Below, piece by piece: positions 15,772 through 24,721 of a DNA stretch of 64,000 nt (position 1 is the first letter of the stretch; each line of letters starts with the position of its first letter). The stretch covers positions 1 through 64,000 of the forward strand of contig CAJTSE010000019.1 in NCBI GenBank assembly GCA_910578815.1, written 5' to 3'. Source of the stretch: an uncultured Acetatifactor sp. Lineage in GTDB: Bacteria; Bacillota; Clostridia; Lachnospirales; Lachnospiraceae. The notes beneath the pieces are model-generated. The model saw only the letters and a program-made list of their open reading frames with translations, searched no databases and was not told the origin of the DNA. Made by a program: the position numbers and the translations under genes.

Positions 15772-16689
15772 CTAGAAACTTTCAAGCGTTCCCCCGCACC
15801 GGCTGCACGGCCGGTATCCCGATGCTTCCTCCGGAGTCAGCGACCTGACAGTCCTCTTAAGCCCTGAACAGCTTTCCCTGTAATGATAGCAATGCCCTTC
15901 CCCCGTTACATACAAGGTATCCGGCATCCCGCCTCTGACACATTTTTCACAGGCCGCATACCTTTGCCCCCATTGATTCCGCAGACCTTCCAGCTCTGTA
16001 CGCACAATTCTGCGGATCGAGAGCTGCAAATGTGTACAGCTTCTGTCCCTGTGAAAAACCACTCCGTTTTCCGCCACGTAAACACAGATTTCCGTTTCCT
16101 GCGTTCCGGTAACATCGTAACCGTTCCACAGTCTGACATAACAACGGTTGGCCATATAAAAGGAGCGAAAGCCGGCAAGGGCGGTCAGGGGCCCCACCTG
16201 ATATGTCAGCGTAATGTCCAGCTCGTTGCCTGTTTCCGACAGTCCGCTCTGCCAAAGTCCAAGTCCGCTGCATCCTCTAACCAGCGGCGAGCTGTCCAGA
16301 TATTCTTTGCCCAGGCTGTCCCGTAACCTGTTTCCGATGTAAAAATCTGTTATCAGCGTCGGAATCCTGTCCTCTCCCAGTTCACAGCCGTATACGGCTG
16401 TCCTCCCACCCACATCCCATAACGCAAACTGCAGATTATTGTGCAGGCGTATCATTTCCACGGCATATCCAAGATTCATCAAAAACAAAAGGCATACAGG
16501 CAAAACAATCGCCGCCTCCACCGTCATTCCGGCCTGTACCTTTTTGAAAAGCGAAGCAGGCAGGGAGGGCTTCCTTCGGAAAAATCTTTGCGGATCTTGG
16601 GCAGGATCCTTGTTTTTGTCATAATTTACGAAAGAAGGTTTTTGTGATATTGTTTTCAGTTTCTTATTTTTGTTCCATAAAGAAGCCAT
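15772..16689 (-). CDS. TadE-like pilus protein with C-terminal Cys/His repeats
   Basis: A 305-residue protein. Following a long basic N-terminus, GMTVEAAIVLPVCLLFLMNL (about 54-73) is a TadE-type prepilin signal and helix. The central region is a beta-rich external domain. The C-terminal 100 residues hold two copies of a pattern H-x4-C-x2-L ... Y-x2-C-x2-C (ending AACEKC near 250 and PCSRC near 298), which look like zinc-binding or disulfide knuckles. The start has GGGG some 9 bp upstream. The spacing of 34 bp from the DUF5702 gene fits one operon. Confidence 0.78.
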   Translation of the reverse strand: MASLWNKNKKLKTISQKPSFVNYDKNKDPAQDPQRFFRRKPSLPASLFKKVQAGMTVEAAIVLPVCLLFLMNLGYAVEMIRLHNNLQFALWDVGGRTAVYGCELGEDRIPTLITDFYIGNRLRDSLGKEYLDSSPLVRGCSGLGLWQSGLSETGNELDITLTYQVGPLTALAGFRSFYMANRCYVRLWNGYDVTGTQETEICVYVAENGVVFHRDRSCTHLQLSIRRIVRTELEGLRNQWGQRYAACEKCVRGGMPDTLYVTGEGHCYHYRESCSGLKRTVRSLTPEEASGYRPCSRCGGTLESF

Positions 16690-16723
16690 CCCTGTCTGCC
16701 CCGCCTTTTAAACGATATATTTC

Positions 16724-18166
16724 TTACTGATATGCTCTTTTCCTGCGTATCTCAAAACGATACCCGTAGGAACTGTCGATCCTCATAAGAGCTTCCAGCT
16801 CCCCATAGCAGGCATCCAGACGAAAATACGAGTTTCCAGGAGTCTGCCGTATATCTGCCTCCACCATGTCCATAGCCCGGACCGTCAGGGTATCCAGTCC
16901 CGTCAGTGTCATCAAGATACGCAGATAATCCTCATAGGACAGTCCCCGCCCGGTTCCCCCGGAGTCCTCCATGCCGCCATACAGGGCGCTGCTCAAACCA
17001 TAATGCCAGCTGCTTTTATCCTTGATCAAAGGAATCTTCCCGCCTGCCAACAGCGTTTTCACATCATAAACACTCTCCGCATAGGCCCAGCCAAACAGGA
17101 TGGCCGCTTTCACCAACGGTATCAGCTCCGGCAGGGCAAAAAGGCCGCAGGCAAGAATGGCTGCTTCTTCTATTTCCAGGCTTTTCTCCGGGTCCGTAAG
17201 CAGATAAACCACGTTTGCCGCTTCCCGTATGGCACTCAGCCTGCTGACTACACTTTTCAAATTCTCCGTGTCCTGCTCCTTTCCTGCAATCAGATATTCG
17301 ATCTGATAGTCAAGCGCTCCGCCGCCTGCTTCGTCTCCGTAATGATCCAGATACCGCAGCAGATATTCCTGAAACAGGACGCGGTTCCACAGATCCTCCG
17401 CAGGCTGTACCGGCATATTTCCACAATTTAAGATTCCCCGCTCTATGCGCCGGCTTACCGGCTCCGCACCGCCTAGCACCTTTGGGGAAAGGCTTTCCGT
17501 ATTCTCAATTACCAGATGCAGAGTACCCAGACCCCGCTTTGTATTAAGCTGCGCCGCAGGATTGTCTACCTCCAGAAATACACTTTCATTTTCTGAAATC
17601 TGCACCTCCATACCGTCATACTCTTCCAGCGCCTCATCCAGCTTCCGGCTTTCCGCCGCATAATCTGCTTCCGCCAATCCGTTTACCTGCACCACTGACA
17701 TCCAATCCTGTACTTCCTCCAGAAGGTTCAGTCCCACATCATTTTTCACCGCCTCTATTGCCATGCCGCGGAACACTGCGCCCTTTTCATCCGTCAGAAT
17801 TGACACTCCTGTCAGTTCTGCATCATACGCTTGCAGCCCAAAAAAATCCCGATACAAATACTTTCCTGGAAAAATATCCTCTGTACTCAGATTGTGCTTT
17901 AAATACTCCATCAAATGTGCTTCCGTATTTTTCCTTCCGCAAATCTTTGTTCCGTAAGAGGAATCCAGAGCAAACAGGTTAAATTGATTTAAAAGCTCCC
18001 GATGATATTCCGCCATAATATTCTGCATTCCGATTTCCGCCGCACAAGCTGATTCCATGGCTGCCCCGCCCCGCCTGGCTCCTTCAATCAGAGCCAGGTA
18101 AAGGGACAAAATCAGTGTCAGACAAAGAGCCAAATACACTGTCAAATAACCGTTTTTTTGTTTCAT
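16724..18166 (-). CDS. DUF5702 tad-locus membrane-anchored protein
   Basis: A 480-residue protein with an N-terminal signal-anchor (GYLTVYLALCLTLILSLYLA) followed by a large external part. This resembles the DUF5702 family found in clostridial tad loci, where it takes the place of a large TadG-like minor pilin. The ATG follows the Flp pilin stop without a gap, and the ribosome site AAGG lies in the pilin gene. Function within the pilus is unproven; a minor or adhesive pilus component is likely. Confidence 0.8.
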   Translation of the reverse strand: MKQKNGYLTVYLALCLTLILSLYLALIEGARRGGAAMESACAAEIGMQNIMAEYHRELLNQFNLFALDSSYGTKICGRKNTEAHLMEYLKHNLSTEDIFPGKYLYRDFFGLQAYDAELTGVSILTDEKGAVFRGMAIEAVKNDVGLNLLEEVQDWMSVVQVNGLAEADYAAESRKLDEALEEYDGMEVQISENESVFLEVDNPAAQLNTKRGLGTLHLVIENTESLSPKVLGGAEPVSRRIERGILNCGNMPVQPAEDLWNRVLFQEYLLRYLDHYGDEAGGGALDYQIEYLIAGKEQDTENLKSVVSRLSAIREAANVVYLLTDPEKSLEIEEAAILACGLFALPELIPLVKAAILFGWAYAESVYDVKTLLAGGKIPLIKDKSSWHYGLSSALYGGMEDSGGTGRGLSYEDYLRILMTLTGLDTLTVRAMDMVEADIRQTPGNSYFRLDACYGELEALMRIDSSYGYRFEIRRKRAYQ

Positions 18167-18400
18167 TTATACCTTGCCTGTCTGAGAAGTGATCTTGTTG
18201 AAAAGGTTATTTACGATCTGCGTGATCTGATCTTTAAAAATGATTACCAGCCCTACAAGGACAACAACGATCAAAATGACCTCCACCGTCCCCATGCCAT
18301 CCTCTTCCTGCAGAAGATCCCTACAGCTTTTCAACTTCTGCCGCTCCTTTGTTTCCTCAAACTCCTTATATTCCGTGTACATTTCCATATTTTTCATCAT
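18167..18400 (-). CDS. flp: Flp-type (class IVb) major pilin
   Basis: A 77-residue prepilin. A long charged leader ends in EEDG, then MGTVEVILIVVVLVGLVIIF, where cleavage after the Gly would leave a mature pilin of about 42 residues with Glu at position 5. The start at 18400 (MMKNMEMY) has AAAGGA 6 bp upstream; the frame runs further upstream through Lys-rich codons without a better site. It is the probable pilus subunit, processed by the prepilin peptidase at 22773 and assembled by TadA/B/C. Confidence 0.9.
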   Translation of the reverse strand: MMKNMEMYTEYKEFEETKERQKLKSCRDLLQEEDGMGTVEVILIVVVLVGLVIIFKDQITQIVNNLFNKITSQTGKV

Positions 18401-18462
18401 ATTTTTTCCTTTCCTGTTTTTGCAGTTCATTTTGCTTTTCATTTTTGTTTTGACTTCTGTTT

Positions 18463-19800
18463 TCAAATTATTCCGAACGCCGGGATCATGATCATTACCA
18501 TAACAATGGCCAGCATCAGCACCATCGGCACCAAAAGCCTTGTTCCCGCTTCCTCCCCCAGTTTTCTGGCCCTTAGCAGGCTTTCCTCGGAAGATTTTTC
18601 AGCCTCTTCCCGAAGACGCTCCAAAAGCGTACTGCTGCCCCTTTTCAGATTTTGTCCCAGCAGGGAAGCCAGCCTTATGTATTCTCTTAATCCCGTTCTT
18701 TTTCCGAAATGCTCATAGGCGGCGCCTTCGGCTACGCCCGCCCACAGTTCCCTGCAGGTATAAAGTACTTCTTCGCAGCCAGCCCTCGGTTCCAGTCCCT
18801 TTTTTACTTTTTTCTCATAATCACCCCCTATCTTTTGAAAGGCTCCGCGGATTGTCATTCCTGCCCCCACATAAAGTGCGAGCTTGTGGACCAGCCCAGG
18901 GTATTCACGGCGCAATCGGCTCTGCTTTTTTTCCAACGCTTTTTTAAGGTCCCTGTCGAAGGACAAATAAATCAACAGGGCAACGGCTGGCGTGGCTGCC
19001 CAGATCCATGTACTGTAATCCCTGCTCTCAAAGCTCCATCCAATCGGTCTTCCCTTCCATTCCTCAGGCAGAATCCATTCTTCCTCTCTCCGGCTGTTTT
19101 CTTCCCCTGCCAGCAGGTACTCCCGTATCTCCAGATACTCCTGTTCCTCCGGTGTCAAACTAACCGGAATCACCACCGCCTCCAGCTCCTTTTTTTTGCA
19201 AAAAGCCTGATACCGTAAACTGACTGTTAAGCTTACCCTTACCGGCTCATCCACCTCCCCCACCCTTCCCCCACAGTCCAAAATATCCTCCCTGCTGCTC
19301 TCCCATTCCACCGCAAAAGGAAATCCCTCATATTCCTCTTCCAGGCTCAGCTCCGAGCTGATATGCCGCATATCTTCATTATTCTTTAAAATCAACCCTT
19401 CCACATGATCAAAAAACGTTTCCGCCAGCGCTGCCGTCTCTTCCGCCGTCAATATTCTCGGAAACACCGAAATGACAAAGCTCATTTTATCCTTACCGAT
19501 GTGGGTTTTCAGCCGGACCTCCCGCTCTCCTTCCTCATAACCACCCCGGAATATCGTGCCGCCTTCCCCCACGCGGGACTTTCCGGCCGCGCCGGCCTTT
19601 GCCAAAAGCCCCAGGATCAACCCGACTGCCAGAATAGACAGGCACAAGGAAAGCTTCTTCACAAAATAATCCGTCTTTACGCACTCCACTCTCTCACCCG
19701 GATGAAGCAGCGCCAGCTCGGATTCCACCTGTCTTCCGTGAAAAACGGGAAGCCCTAGGATACAGGCCCGTTTGTACAAAAACATTGCCGCTTTTTTCAT
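18463..19800 (-). CDS. tadC: TadC-like type II secretion F family membrane protein
   Basis: A 445-residue inner-membrane platform protein. Following an early membrane segment (about 48-66) it carries an unusually long soluble insert of about 200 residues. The conserved GSPII_F part (about 270-445) contains GAGMTIRGAFQKI and GLREYIRLASLLGQNLKRGSS and ends in the hydrophobic LVPMVLMLAIVMVMIMIPA. The start at 19800 overlaps the tadB stop (ATGA). It pairs with TadB to move pilin subunits. Confidence 0.85.
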   Translation of the reverse strand: MKKAAMFLYKRACILGLPVFHGRQVESELALLHPGERVECVKTDYFVKKLSLCLSILAVGLILGLLAKAGAAGKSRVGEGGTIFRGGYEEGEREVRLKTHIGKDKMSFVISVFPRILTAEETAALAETFFDHVEGLILKNNEDMRHISSELSLEEEYEGFPFAVEWESSREDILDCGGRVGEVDEPVRVSLTVSLRYQAFCKKKELEAVVIPVSLTPEEQEYLEIREYLLAGEENSRREEEWILPEEWKGRPIGWSFESRDYSTWIWAATPAVALLIYLSFDRDLKKALEKKQSRLRREYPGLVHKLALYVGAGMTIRGAFQKIGGDYEKKVKKGLEPRAGCEEVLYTCRELWAGVAEGAAYEHFGKRTGLREYIRLASLLGQNLKRGSSTLLERLREEAEKSSEESLLRARKLGEEAGTRLLVPMVLMLAIVMVMIMIPAFGII

Positions 19801-20618
19801 TCGCTCCATTCCTTTCCCATTTTCTTAATAACGAAATCTCCCAACAGATAAGCGCCAATATATGCTCCAAGACACCCTGTCATAATGAGAACTCCATATA
19901 AATTCCCATATAATATGTCAAAATATCCCGGATTGGCGGAGCCTATGTATACAAGTATGGCAAAGGGCATCAGCTTCATAATCGTCAGCTCCATTTTCTT
20001 TCCGCTTAAAAGCGTATCCACCTCTTTTTTCAGCTCCGCCTTTCTGCTGATCAGTTCCGCGGAGGCCTTGATGATTTCCGCCAGATTCCCCCCGCTTCTC
20101 TTGGCAATAGAAAAAACTTCGGCAAACTGAACCACCTCTTCACAGCCGCTTCTTTCTCCAAAATCCGTCAGCAGCTCTTCCAGCGAAACATTAATATTAA
20201 GTCCCCGCCGCACTACCTTAAGCTCGTCGCAAATCAAGGCATCCCTTCCGTACATTAGCTCCATATCCTGTTCACACTCCATAAAAGCATTTTCCACGGA
20301 ATACCCTGCCCCTAACAGTGTAGATACCGCCAAAATGCACTCTCTGAACTGCTCAGTGAGCTCTTCTCTTTTTCGTTCCCCCTTTCTGCGCCGGAGCCTG
20401 CAAAAGAACACTGCCCCCACCGGCAAAAGGGGCAAGACCGCCCAAAGACTTCGATAAAAGAAATATGCCAGAAACACTACCACCGCCATCGAAACAAACG
20501 CTGCCACCGTACACTCCCGGCGTTTCCAGTGATACTTATGATAATCCCGCCGCCTTGAGCTTGTTTTCCCTAAAAAGAGTCCCCCTTTTATGAAATTCCC
20601 CGATAATACGCCCTTCAT
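19797..20618 (-). CDS. tadB: TadB-like type II secretion F family membrane protein
   Basis: A 273-residue platform protein with two N-terminal membrane helices (about 40-75), the GSPII_F domain with LGAGYSVENAFMEC and FSIAKRSGGNLAEIIKAS, and two C-terminal helices. The only well-spaced start (AGGAG, 20618) lies inside tadA, giving an 83 bp overlap. The expected family start would be nearer DYHKYHW, where no standard start codon is seen. It acts with TadC and the ATPase TadA. Confidence 0.87.
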   Translation of the reverse strand: MKGVLSGNFIKGGLFLGKTSSRRRDYHKYHWKRRECTVAAFVSMAVVVFLAYFFYRSLWAVLPLLPVGAVFFCRLRRRKGERKREELTEQFRECILAVSTLLGAGYSVENAFMECEQDMELMYGRDALICDELKVVRRGLNINVSLEELLTDFGERSGCEEVVQFAEVFSIAKRSGGNLAEIIKASAELISRKAELKKEVDTLLSGKKMELTIMKLMPFAILVYIGSANPGYFDILYGNLYGVLIMTGCLGAYIGAYLLGDFVIKKMGKEWSE

Positions 20619-21753
20619 TGTCTTCTCCTGCCTCTTCAAATTCAAACAGAGTGTTCAGCTTGATCTCATTGTTTTCAAAGCCAAGAATCTCCGTGATCTC
20701 AAGAACCCTCCTGGACCTGTCCCGCAGTCTGCCCAGATGTATTATAATGTCAATTCCTGACGCAATCTGCTGACGGATAGCTGCAAGGGGCAGCTCCAAC
20801 CCCATCAAAACCATGCTTTCCAGCCTGGCCAGCATGTCCCTTCCGCTGTTTGCATGGCCCGTGGACATGCTGCCGTCATGACCCGTATTCAGACATTGCA
20901 GCATATCGACAGCCTCAGGACCTCTAACTTCGCCCACAATGATTCGATCCGGCCTCATCCTTAAGGATGAACGGATTAATTCCCTGATGCCGATTTCCCT
21001 GCAGCCTTCCGTATTACCGTTTCTGGTTTCAAGACGCACCAGGTTTGGCAGCCCCTGCAGCTGCAGCTCCGCACTATCCTCAATGGTAATGACTCTCTCT
21101 TCCGCAGGAATAAATTGAGACAGTGCATTTAAAAAGGTAGTCTTGCCACTGCCTGTGCCGCCACTGATAAAAATGTTGTACCCGGCCTTCACCAGATTTT
21201 CCAAAAACAGGGCAGCCTGCTCCGACAAGGAATGATTTCTAACAAGCCAGTCCATTGTAACGGGCCGGGCCGGAAAACGTCTGACGGTTACGATGGGACC
21301 GTTTAACGCCACCGGGTTCATAACCACATTCACTCTGGAGCCGTCCGTAAGCCTGGCATCCACAATGGGCGACGCTTCGTTGACTACCCGGTTGCAGCCT
21401 GCCACAATCTGCTGTATCACATCCTGCAGCTTTTCCGGCGAATCAAAGCCCTGATCCAGCTCCTGCAGCCGGCCCCCTCTTTCAATAAAAATGTGCTCCG
21501 TGCCGTTAATCATAATCTCCGTCACCGAATCGTCCTCCACAAAGATCTGCAGAATATCCAGTCTCCGCAGGGAATCAAACAATTCCTTTTTAAGTTTCCA
21601 GCGCAGCGCAACCGGATAAGTTACCAGCTCTCTCCGCTCCAATAGCACCTCGTCTATGGTCTCTTCCACCTCTTCGTCCGACATTTCCCGCAGACATCCA
21701 AGCCTCTCCTGCACCTTTCCTCTCAGTTCCTTCTTTAAATCCGCATATTCCAT
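20536..21753 (-). CDS. tadA: TadA/CpaF pilus assembly ATPase
   Basis: A 405-residue secretion ATPase of the VirB11-like CpaF type. An N-terminal helical domain is followed by the IEDS/ITIEDSAELQL region, Walker A GGTGSGKTT (about residue 200), the Asp box and GEVRGPEAVDMLQ, and the His box GSMSTGHANS. All hallmark residues are present, so it should be active. It powers assembly of the Flp pilus. It lies 24 bp after tadZ and overlaps tadB. Confidence 0.95.
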   Translation of the reverse strand: MEYADLKKELRGKVQERLGCLREMSDEEVEETIDEVLLERRELVTYPVALRWKLKKELFDSLRRLDILQIFVEDDSVTEIMINGTEHIFIERGGRLQELDQGFDSPEKLQDVIQQIVAGCNRVVNEASPIVDARLTDGSRVNVVMNPVALNGPIVTVRRFPARPVTMDWLVRNHSLSEQAALFLENLVKAGYNIFISGGTGSGKTTFLNALSQFIPAEERVITIEDSAELQLQGLPNLVRLETRNGNTEGCREIGIRELIRSSLRMRPDRIIVGEVRGPEAVDMLQCLNTGHDGSMSTGHANSGRDMLARLESMVLMGLELPLAAIRQQIASGIDIIIHLGRLRDRSRRVLEITEILGFENNEIKLNTLFEFEEAGEDNEGRIIGEFHKRGTLFRENKLKAAGLS

Positions 21754-21777
21754 TGTCAGGCTCTCCTTACCGCATCC

Positions 21778-22776
21778 TCATCGGATGCTTTTCAGCAGAT
21801 CATTTACCAGCGCCGCAAGATCCCCTCTGGTAAGCTGCTCCAGCTCTTCCGGCAGTCTTTGTATTTGTGGCAGCTTTAAACGCCTGGTCTTTTCCAGCAC
21901 ATCCCCATATTCATAAAGTGACAGCAGCTGTTCATATTGAAGAAGCTTACTCTGGGAAATCCTGTCCTCTCTGGTCAGCGTAAACACCACCTTACACATA
22001 CGCAGTATTTCAAACAGCCCCTGCATACTTTCGCTCAGGTCCAGGATCACATATTCGTATTCCCCCATATCCTCTATCCGCTGCAGCAGCTCCAGCCATT
22101 CCGAAGGCCTGACAGAAAGCAGATTCTGGCCGGACTTCATGGGCGGTATATAATCCAGATCTCCCAGACGCCGGCAGCCGGCACGCAGACGCAGGCCGAA
22201 TTTATCCCCGTCTCCATGAAGAAAATAAAGAAGATCCGCCAGATCCGGCGATTGCAGGTCAGATCGCAGCTCCGGTATTCCGGCATAATGTTCAAAGTTC
22301 AGATACAGCGCAGCATGTTCTCTGGCAAGAATCTGTCCCATAGTCAGAGCAAAGGATGTCTGCATGGTCCTGCGCACCGGCGAATAATTGCCGATAAACG
22401 TAATGTTTCCGGTTTTTTTCAGTTTCGGCAGCCTGCAATCGACAAACTCCATGTACACATTCAATACATCCTTCAGAACTTCCTCCGCCTGCTGGTATTT
22501 GTCCACATAACTGACATTTTCCCATTTCATCACTCCGCTCTCGCTTAAGAGCACAATGCAGGGCGCCTCCAGGTCCAGCACACGATCACAATATGCCGCT
22601 TCGGAGATCACCAGCATCTCCAGTCCTTCCTTTCCCTCCTTCATCAGCTCCTGCACGCTTGTATAGGTATGAATTTTCCAGAGCAGTTCCCTTTTTGTTC
22701 TTAAAAATTCTGTCATTAGCTGTGCATATTCCTCTTCTGTGTCGCACAGCGCCATGATCCTCTCCCCGTCCTTCAA
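21778..22776 (-). CDS. tadZ: TadZ/CpaE-like pilus localisation protein
   Basis: A 332-residue MinD/ParA-like protein. The N-terminal receiver-like part (about 1-110) is followed by a degenerate P-loop domain: NITFIGNYSPVRRTMQTSFAL occurs where KGGVGKST would be, so no lysine-rich Walker A. YEYVILDLSESMQGL is the Walker B-like strand. Loss of ATP-binding residues is common in TadZ of Firmicutes. The TTG at 22776 has GGGAGG 6 bp upstream and overlaps the upstream stop; an ATG at 22755 also has a good site. Confidence 0.8.
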   Translation of the reverse strand: MKDGERIMALCDTEEEYAQLMTEFLRTKRELLWKIHTYTSVQELMKEGKEGLEMLVISEAAYCDRVLDLEAPCIVLLSESGVMKWENVSYVDKYQQAEEVLKDVLNVYMEFVDCRLPKLKKTGNITFIGNYSPVRRTMQTSFALTMGQILAREHAALYLNFEHYAGIPELRSDLQSPDLADLLYFLHGDGDKFGLRLRAGCRRLGDLDYIPPMKSGQNLLSVRPSEWLELLQRIEDMGEYEYVILDLSESMQGLFEILRMCKVVFTLTREDRISQSKLLQYEQLLSLYEYGDVLEKTRRLKLPQIQRLPEELEQLTRGDLAALVNDLLKSIR

Positions 22777-23276
22777 TAGACACCTCCCATATACAACAAA
22801 AAACTGAACAATATTGGGCCCGATAAGCAGACACTCAGCCGTCTGTCCTTTCCCGTGTCAGGGTAAGGCTGCAGTCCGCCTTTTTTTGCAATACTTTCCA
22901 GATACCCCCAAAAAACTCCTAAGCGTTCTCTGGCATTTCTGTTTACCACCAATTTAACAAGTGAAATCATTGCTGCAATCAGCATAGAAATAAAAGAAAA
23001 GATAAAGATTTTTCCGAATGGAAAATACCCTGCTGCCGCGCCCAGCAGCTTCACATCTCCGGCCCCCAGGGTGCCTGTTCTAAAGAGAAAATACAACAAT
23101 CCCATAACGGCAGCCGCTCCCAACAGATAAAGCATCACACCCGCCGGACCATCTCTGGAAAGCCGGAACGCCATACCCGCCGCACCAATAAGAATCAAAA
23201 GCCCGTTTGGAATTTTTCTCTTCCAATAATCAAAGCCACAGGCGGCCGCCAGCAACAGACCTAAAACCGCCAACAC
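22773..23276 (-). CDS. cpaA: prepilin peptidase CpaA/TadV (A24 family)
   Basis: A 167-residue membrane aspartyl protease with both catalytic motifs: FDYWKRKIPN near residue 16 and TGTLGAGDVKLLGA near residue 70. It is expected to cleave the Flp pilin and the TadE-like prepilins. The GTG start has GGAGG 5 bp upstream. It is the first gene of the tad transcript, about 150 bp after the promoter at 23433-23461. Confidence 0.92.
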   Translation of the reverse strand: MLAVLGLLLAAACGFDYWKRKIPNGLLILIGAAGMAFRLSRDGPAGVMLYLLGAAAVMGLLYFLFRTGTLGAGDVKLLGAAAGYFPFGKIFIFSFISMLIAAMISLVKLVVNRNARERLGVFWGYLESIAKKGGLQPYPDTGKDRRLSVCLSGPILFSFLLYMGGVY

Positions 23277-23432
23277 CTTTCCTCCTTCCTACTGATTTCA
23301 CATTTCAGACAGTTTACAAATGCTTGAATTCTTACAACGCCTGATCAGTTTTTTAAGACGAATTTGCGGGACGAAACCTGTCCCAGAAAAAATGAACCAT
23401 ACCGAACAGCCGGACCATCTGGCTGTAAGCGT

Positions 23433-23461
23433 ATTATAAGCGAAAGATTTCCGCTTTGCAA
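23433..23461 (-). promoter_or_regulatory. tad operon promoter, TTGCAA-17-TATAAT
   Basis: The -35 TTGCAA (complement of 23456-23461) and the -10 TATAAT (complement of 23433-23438) have a 17 bp spacer. The 150-base leader contains small hairpins CAGCC...GGCTG and GGGAC...GTCCC. No known riboswitch was recognised. Confidence 0.82.
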
Positions 23462-23497
23462 GATATAAAATACAAAAATATCATTTTTGTAAATAGT

Positions 23498-23698
23498 TTA
23501 CAAAATTTTATACAGTCCAATCCCGTAAAGTGCCGCAAGCCCAGGAATTCCAAGGATTCCCGATGTCAAAACAGTTGCTCCGTTAATGCCCACTCCCAAC
23601 GAAACTCCTGCCCTTTCCAATGCGCCGTTAATGAAATACATGGCAATGATCCCTAAAATACTGCGCAAAATCACATTAAGAACCCATTCTTTTTTCAT
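23498..23698 (-). CDS. bofA: BofA-like sporulation protein
   Basis: A 66-residue membrane protein of the pro-sigma-K processing inhibitor family. Hydrophobic VILRSILGIIAMYFINGAL is followed by the conserved VGINGATVLTSGILGIPG and a second hydrophobic stretch. In spore formers BofA holds the SpoIVFB protease inactive in the forespore membrane. The start at 23698 lacks a strong ribosome site; 23710 is possible. It is a short member, but complete over the family core. It supports a sporulating host. Confidence 0.88.
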   Translation of the reverse strand: MKKEWVLNVILRSILGIIAMYFINGALERAGVSLGVGINGATVLTSGILGIPGLAALYGIGLYKIL

Positions 23699-23788
23699 AT
23701 TTTCTCTCATTCCGCCCTGACCCTTTGTACATCCTATGTCCAGAATCAACCGAATATTCACTCTGACTCTCATAATCTGACTCGGCAT

Positions 23789-23844
23789 AATCTCTCAATC
23801 CCAAGTCAACAAACTGGCCTATAAAAAATGCCTCATTGTCGGCC
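23789..23844 (-). repeat. interspersed element D, copy 2
   Basis: It resembles 6938-6991 over about 55 bp (AATCTC-CAATCCCAAG ... AACTGGCCT, then ATAAAAAATGCC). It sits about 90 bp upstream of bofA in the same relative orientation as copy 1 to its gene. The central palindrome is weaker here. Confidence 0.55.
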
Positions 23845-23951
23845 TGTACAAAGCCATATTAATGATTTCTTTCCGCAATTTACTATTTATGGAATATTTT
23901 ACTAATTACCTGACTATAATTTTAACAACCCCAGGAAAGGAAGGATTTACC

Positions 23952-24248
23952 ATGAAAATGTATTTCAGCCAAAAGGCAGACACCGTTCAAACCGTGGAAG
24001 AGGATCTCACTCCCATAACCCTGCGGGAATCCATAGAAAAAACCCACAGAGCGCTTGACATTGCCTATGCGGGTTTTAACAATGCTACCGATCCTGACTT
24101 GATCGACGGCTATATTTATGAAATTAATTCACTGCAAAAAAAGTACAAACATCTCAGCGAACTGGCAGCCTTAGAGACTGCATCTGAGCAGGAGGCTTCA
24201 CACGTACATTCCCCGATTCGCTCCCTGGTCAGTCATGTTTTCGGTTAA
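23952..24248 (+). CDS. DUF2508 family protein (YaaL-like)
   Basis: A 98-residue soluble helical protein containing the family pattern AYAGFNNATDPDLIDGYIYE, followed by INSLQKKYKHL. In many Firmicutes a DUF2508 gene stands directly before bofA in the same direction; here the two are divergent. The ATG at 23952 has AAGGAAGG 7 bp upstream. Its last 51 bp overlap the end of fliS on the other strand. Function unknown. Confidence 0.85.
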   Translation: MKMYFSQKADTVQTVEEDLTPITLRESIEKTHRALDIAYAGFNNATDPDLIDGYIYEINSLQKKYKHLSELAALETASEQEASHVHSPIRSLVSHVFG

Positions 24249-24674
24249 AGAATTTCTGCCGTAGGTCAGCCCTGCATACACTGTCTGAGAATTGCCCATA
24301 ACCGGCCCAGCACTGTTCTGCCCGGCGATCTGTCCGTAAGCATCTTTAAGCGGAATGATGACACGCTCAATCTCTTCCAGCGGCAGTACCTTCTTCCCGC
24401 TTTCCGCAGCGGCGAGTCTCCTGATGCAGAAACCATAAAGACCAAGCAGTGCGGGGGCCGGTTCATATTGCAGATTCAGCGAGTTCATCAGCTCGCCCAA
24501 GCATCCTCTTGCCCTGCGGACCGCCGCCTTAAGCTCCGATTCCGCTTCCCTTTCCAGCGCCGCTTTCCCATCCCTTACATAGCAGAGCAACATTTCATAT
24601 AAAATCACCACCATCTGAGTGGGATTCGCCTGAGATATTCTTAATGTAAAATCCTGTTTCTCCACACTTGTCAT
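24198..24674 (-). CDS. fliS: flagellar chaperone FliS
   Basis: A 158-residue export chaperone for flagellin. The family stretch ANPTQMVVILYEMLLCYVRDGKAAL is near the N-terminus, followed by helices with GCLGELMNSLNLQYEPAPALLGLYGFCIRRL. The C-terminal 40 residues are Gly/Asn-rich and longer than usual. It lies directly downstream of flagellin, after repeat B1, in the same direction, which fits its role of holding unfolded flagellin for secretion. Confidence 0.88.
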   Translation of the reverse strand: MTSVEKQDFTLRISQANPTQMVVILYEMLLCYVRDGKAALEREAESELKAAVRRARGCLGELMNSLNLQYEPAPALLGLYGFCIRRLAAAESGKKVLPLEEIERVIIPLKDAYGQIAGQNSAGPVMGNSQTVYAGLTYGRNSLTENMTDQGANRGMYV

Positions 24675-24721
24675 AGAATTTTACCAGCCTTTTTCAATTT
24701 TAAGCATATAAGTCCCGCTTG

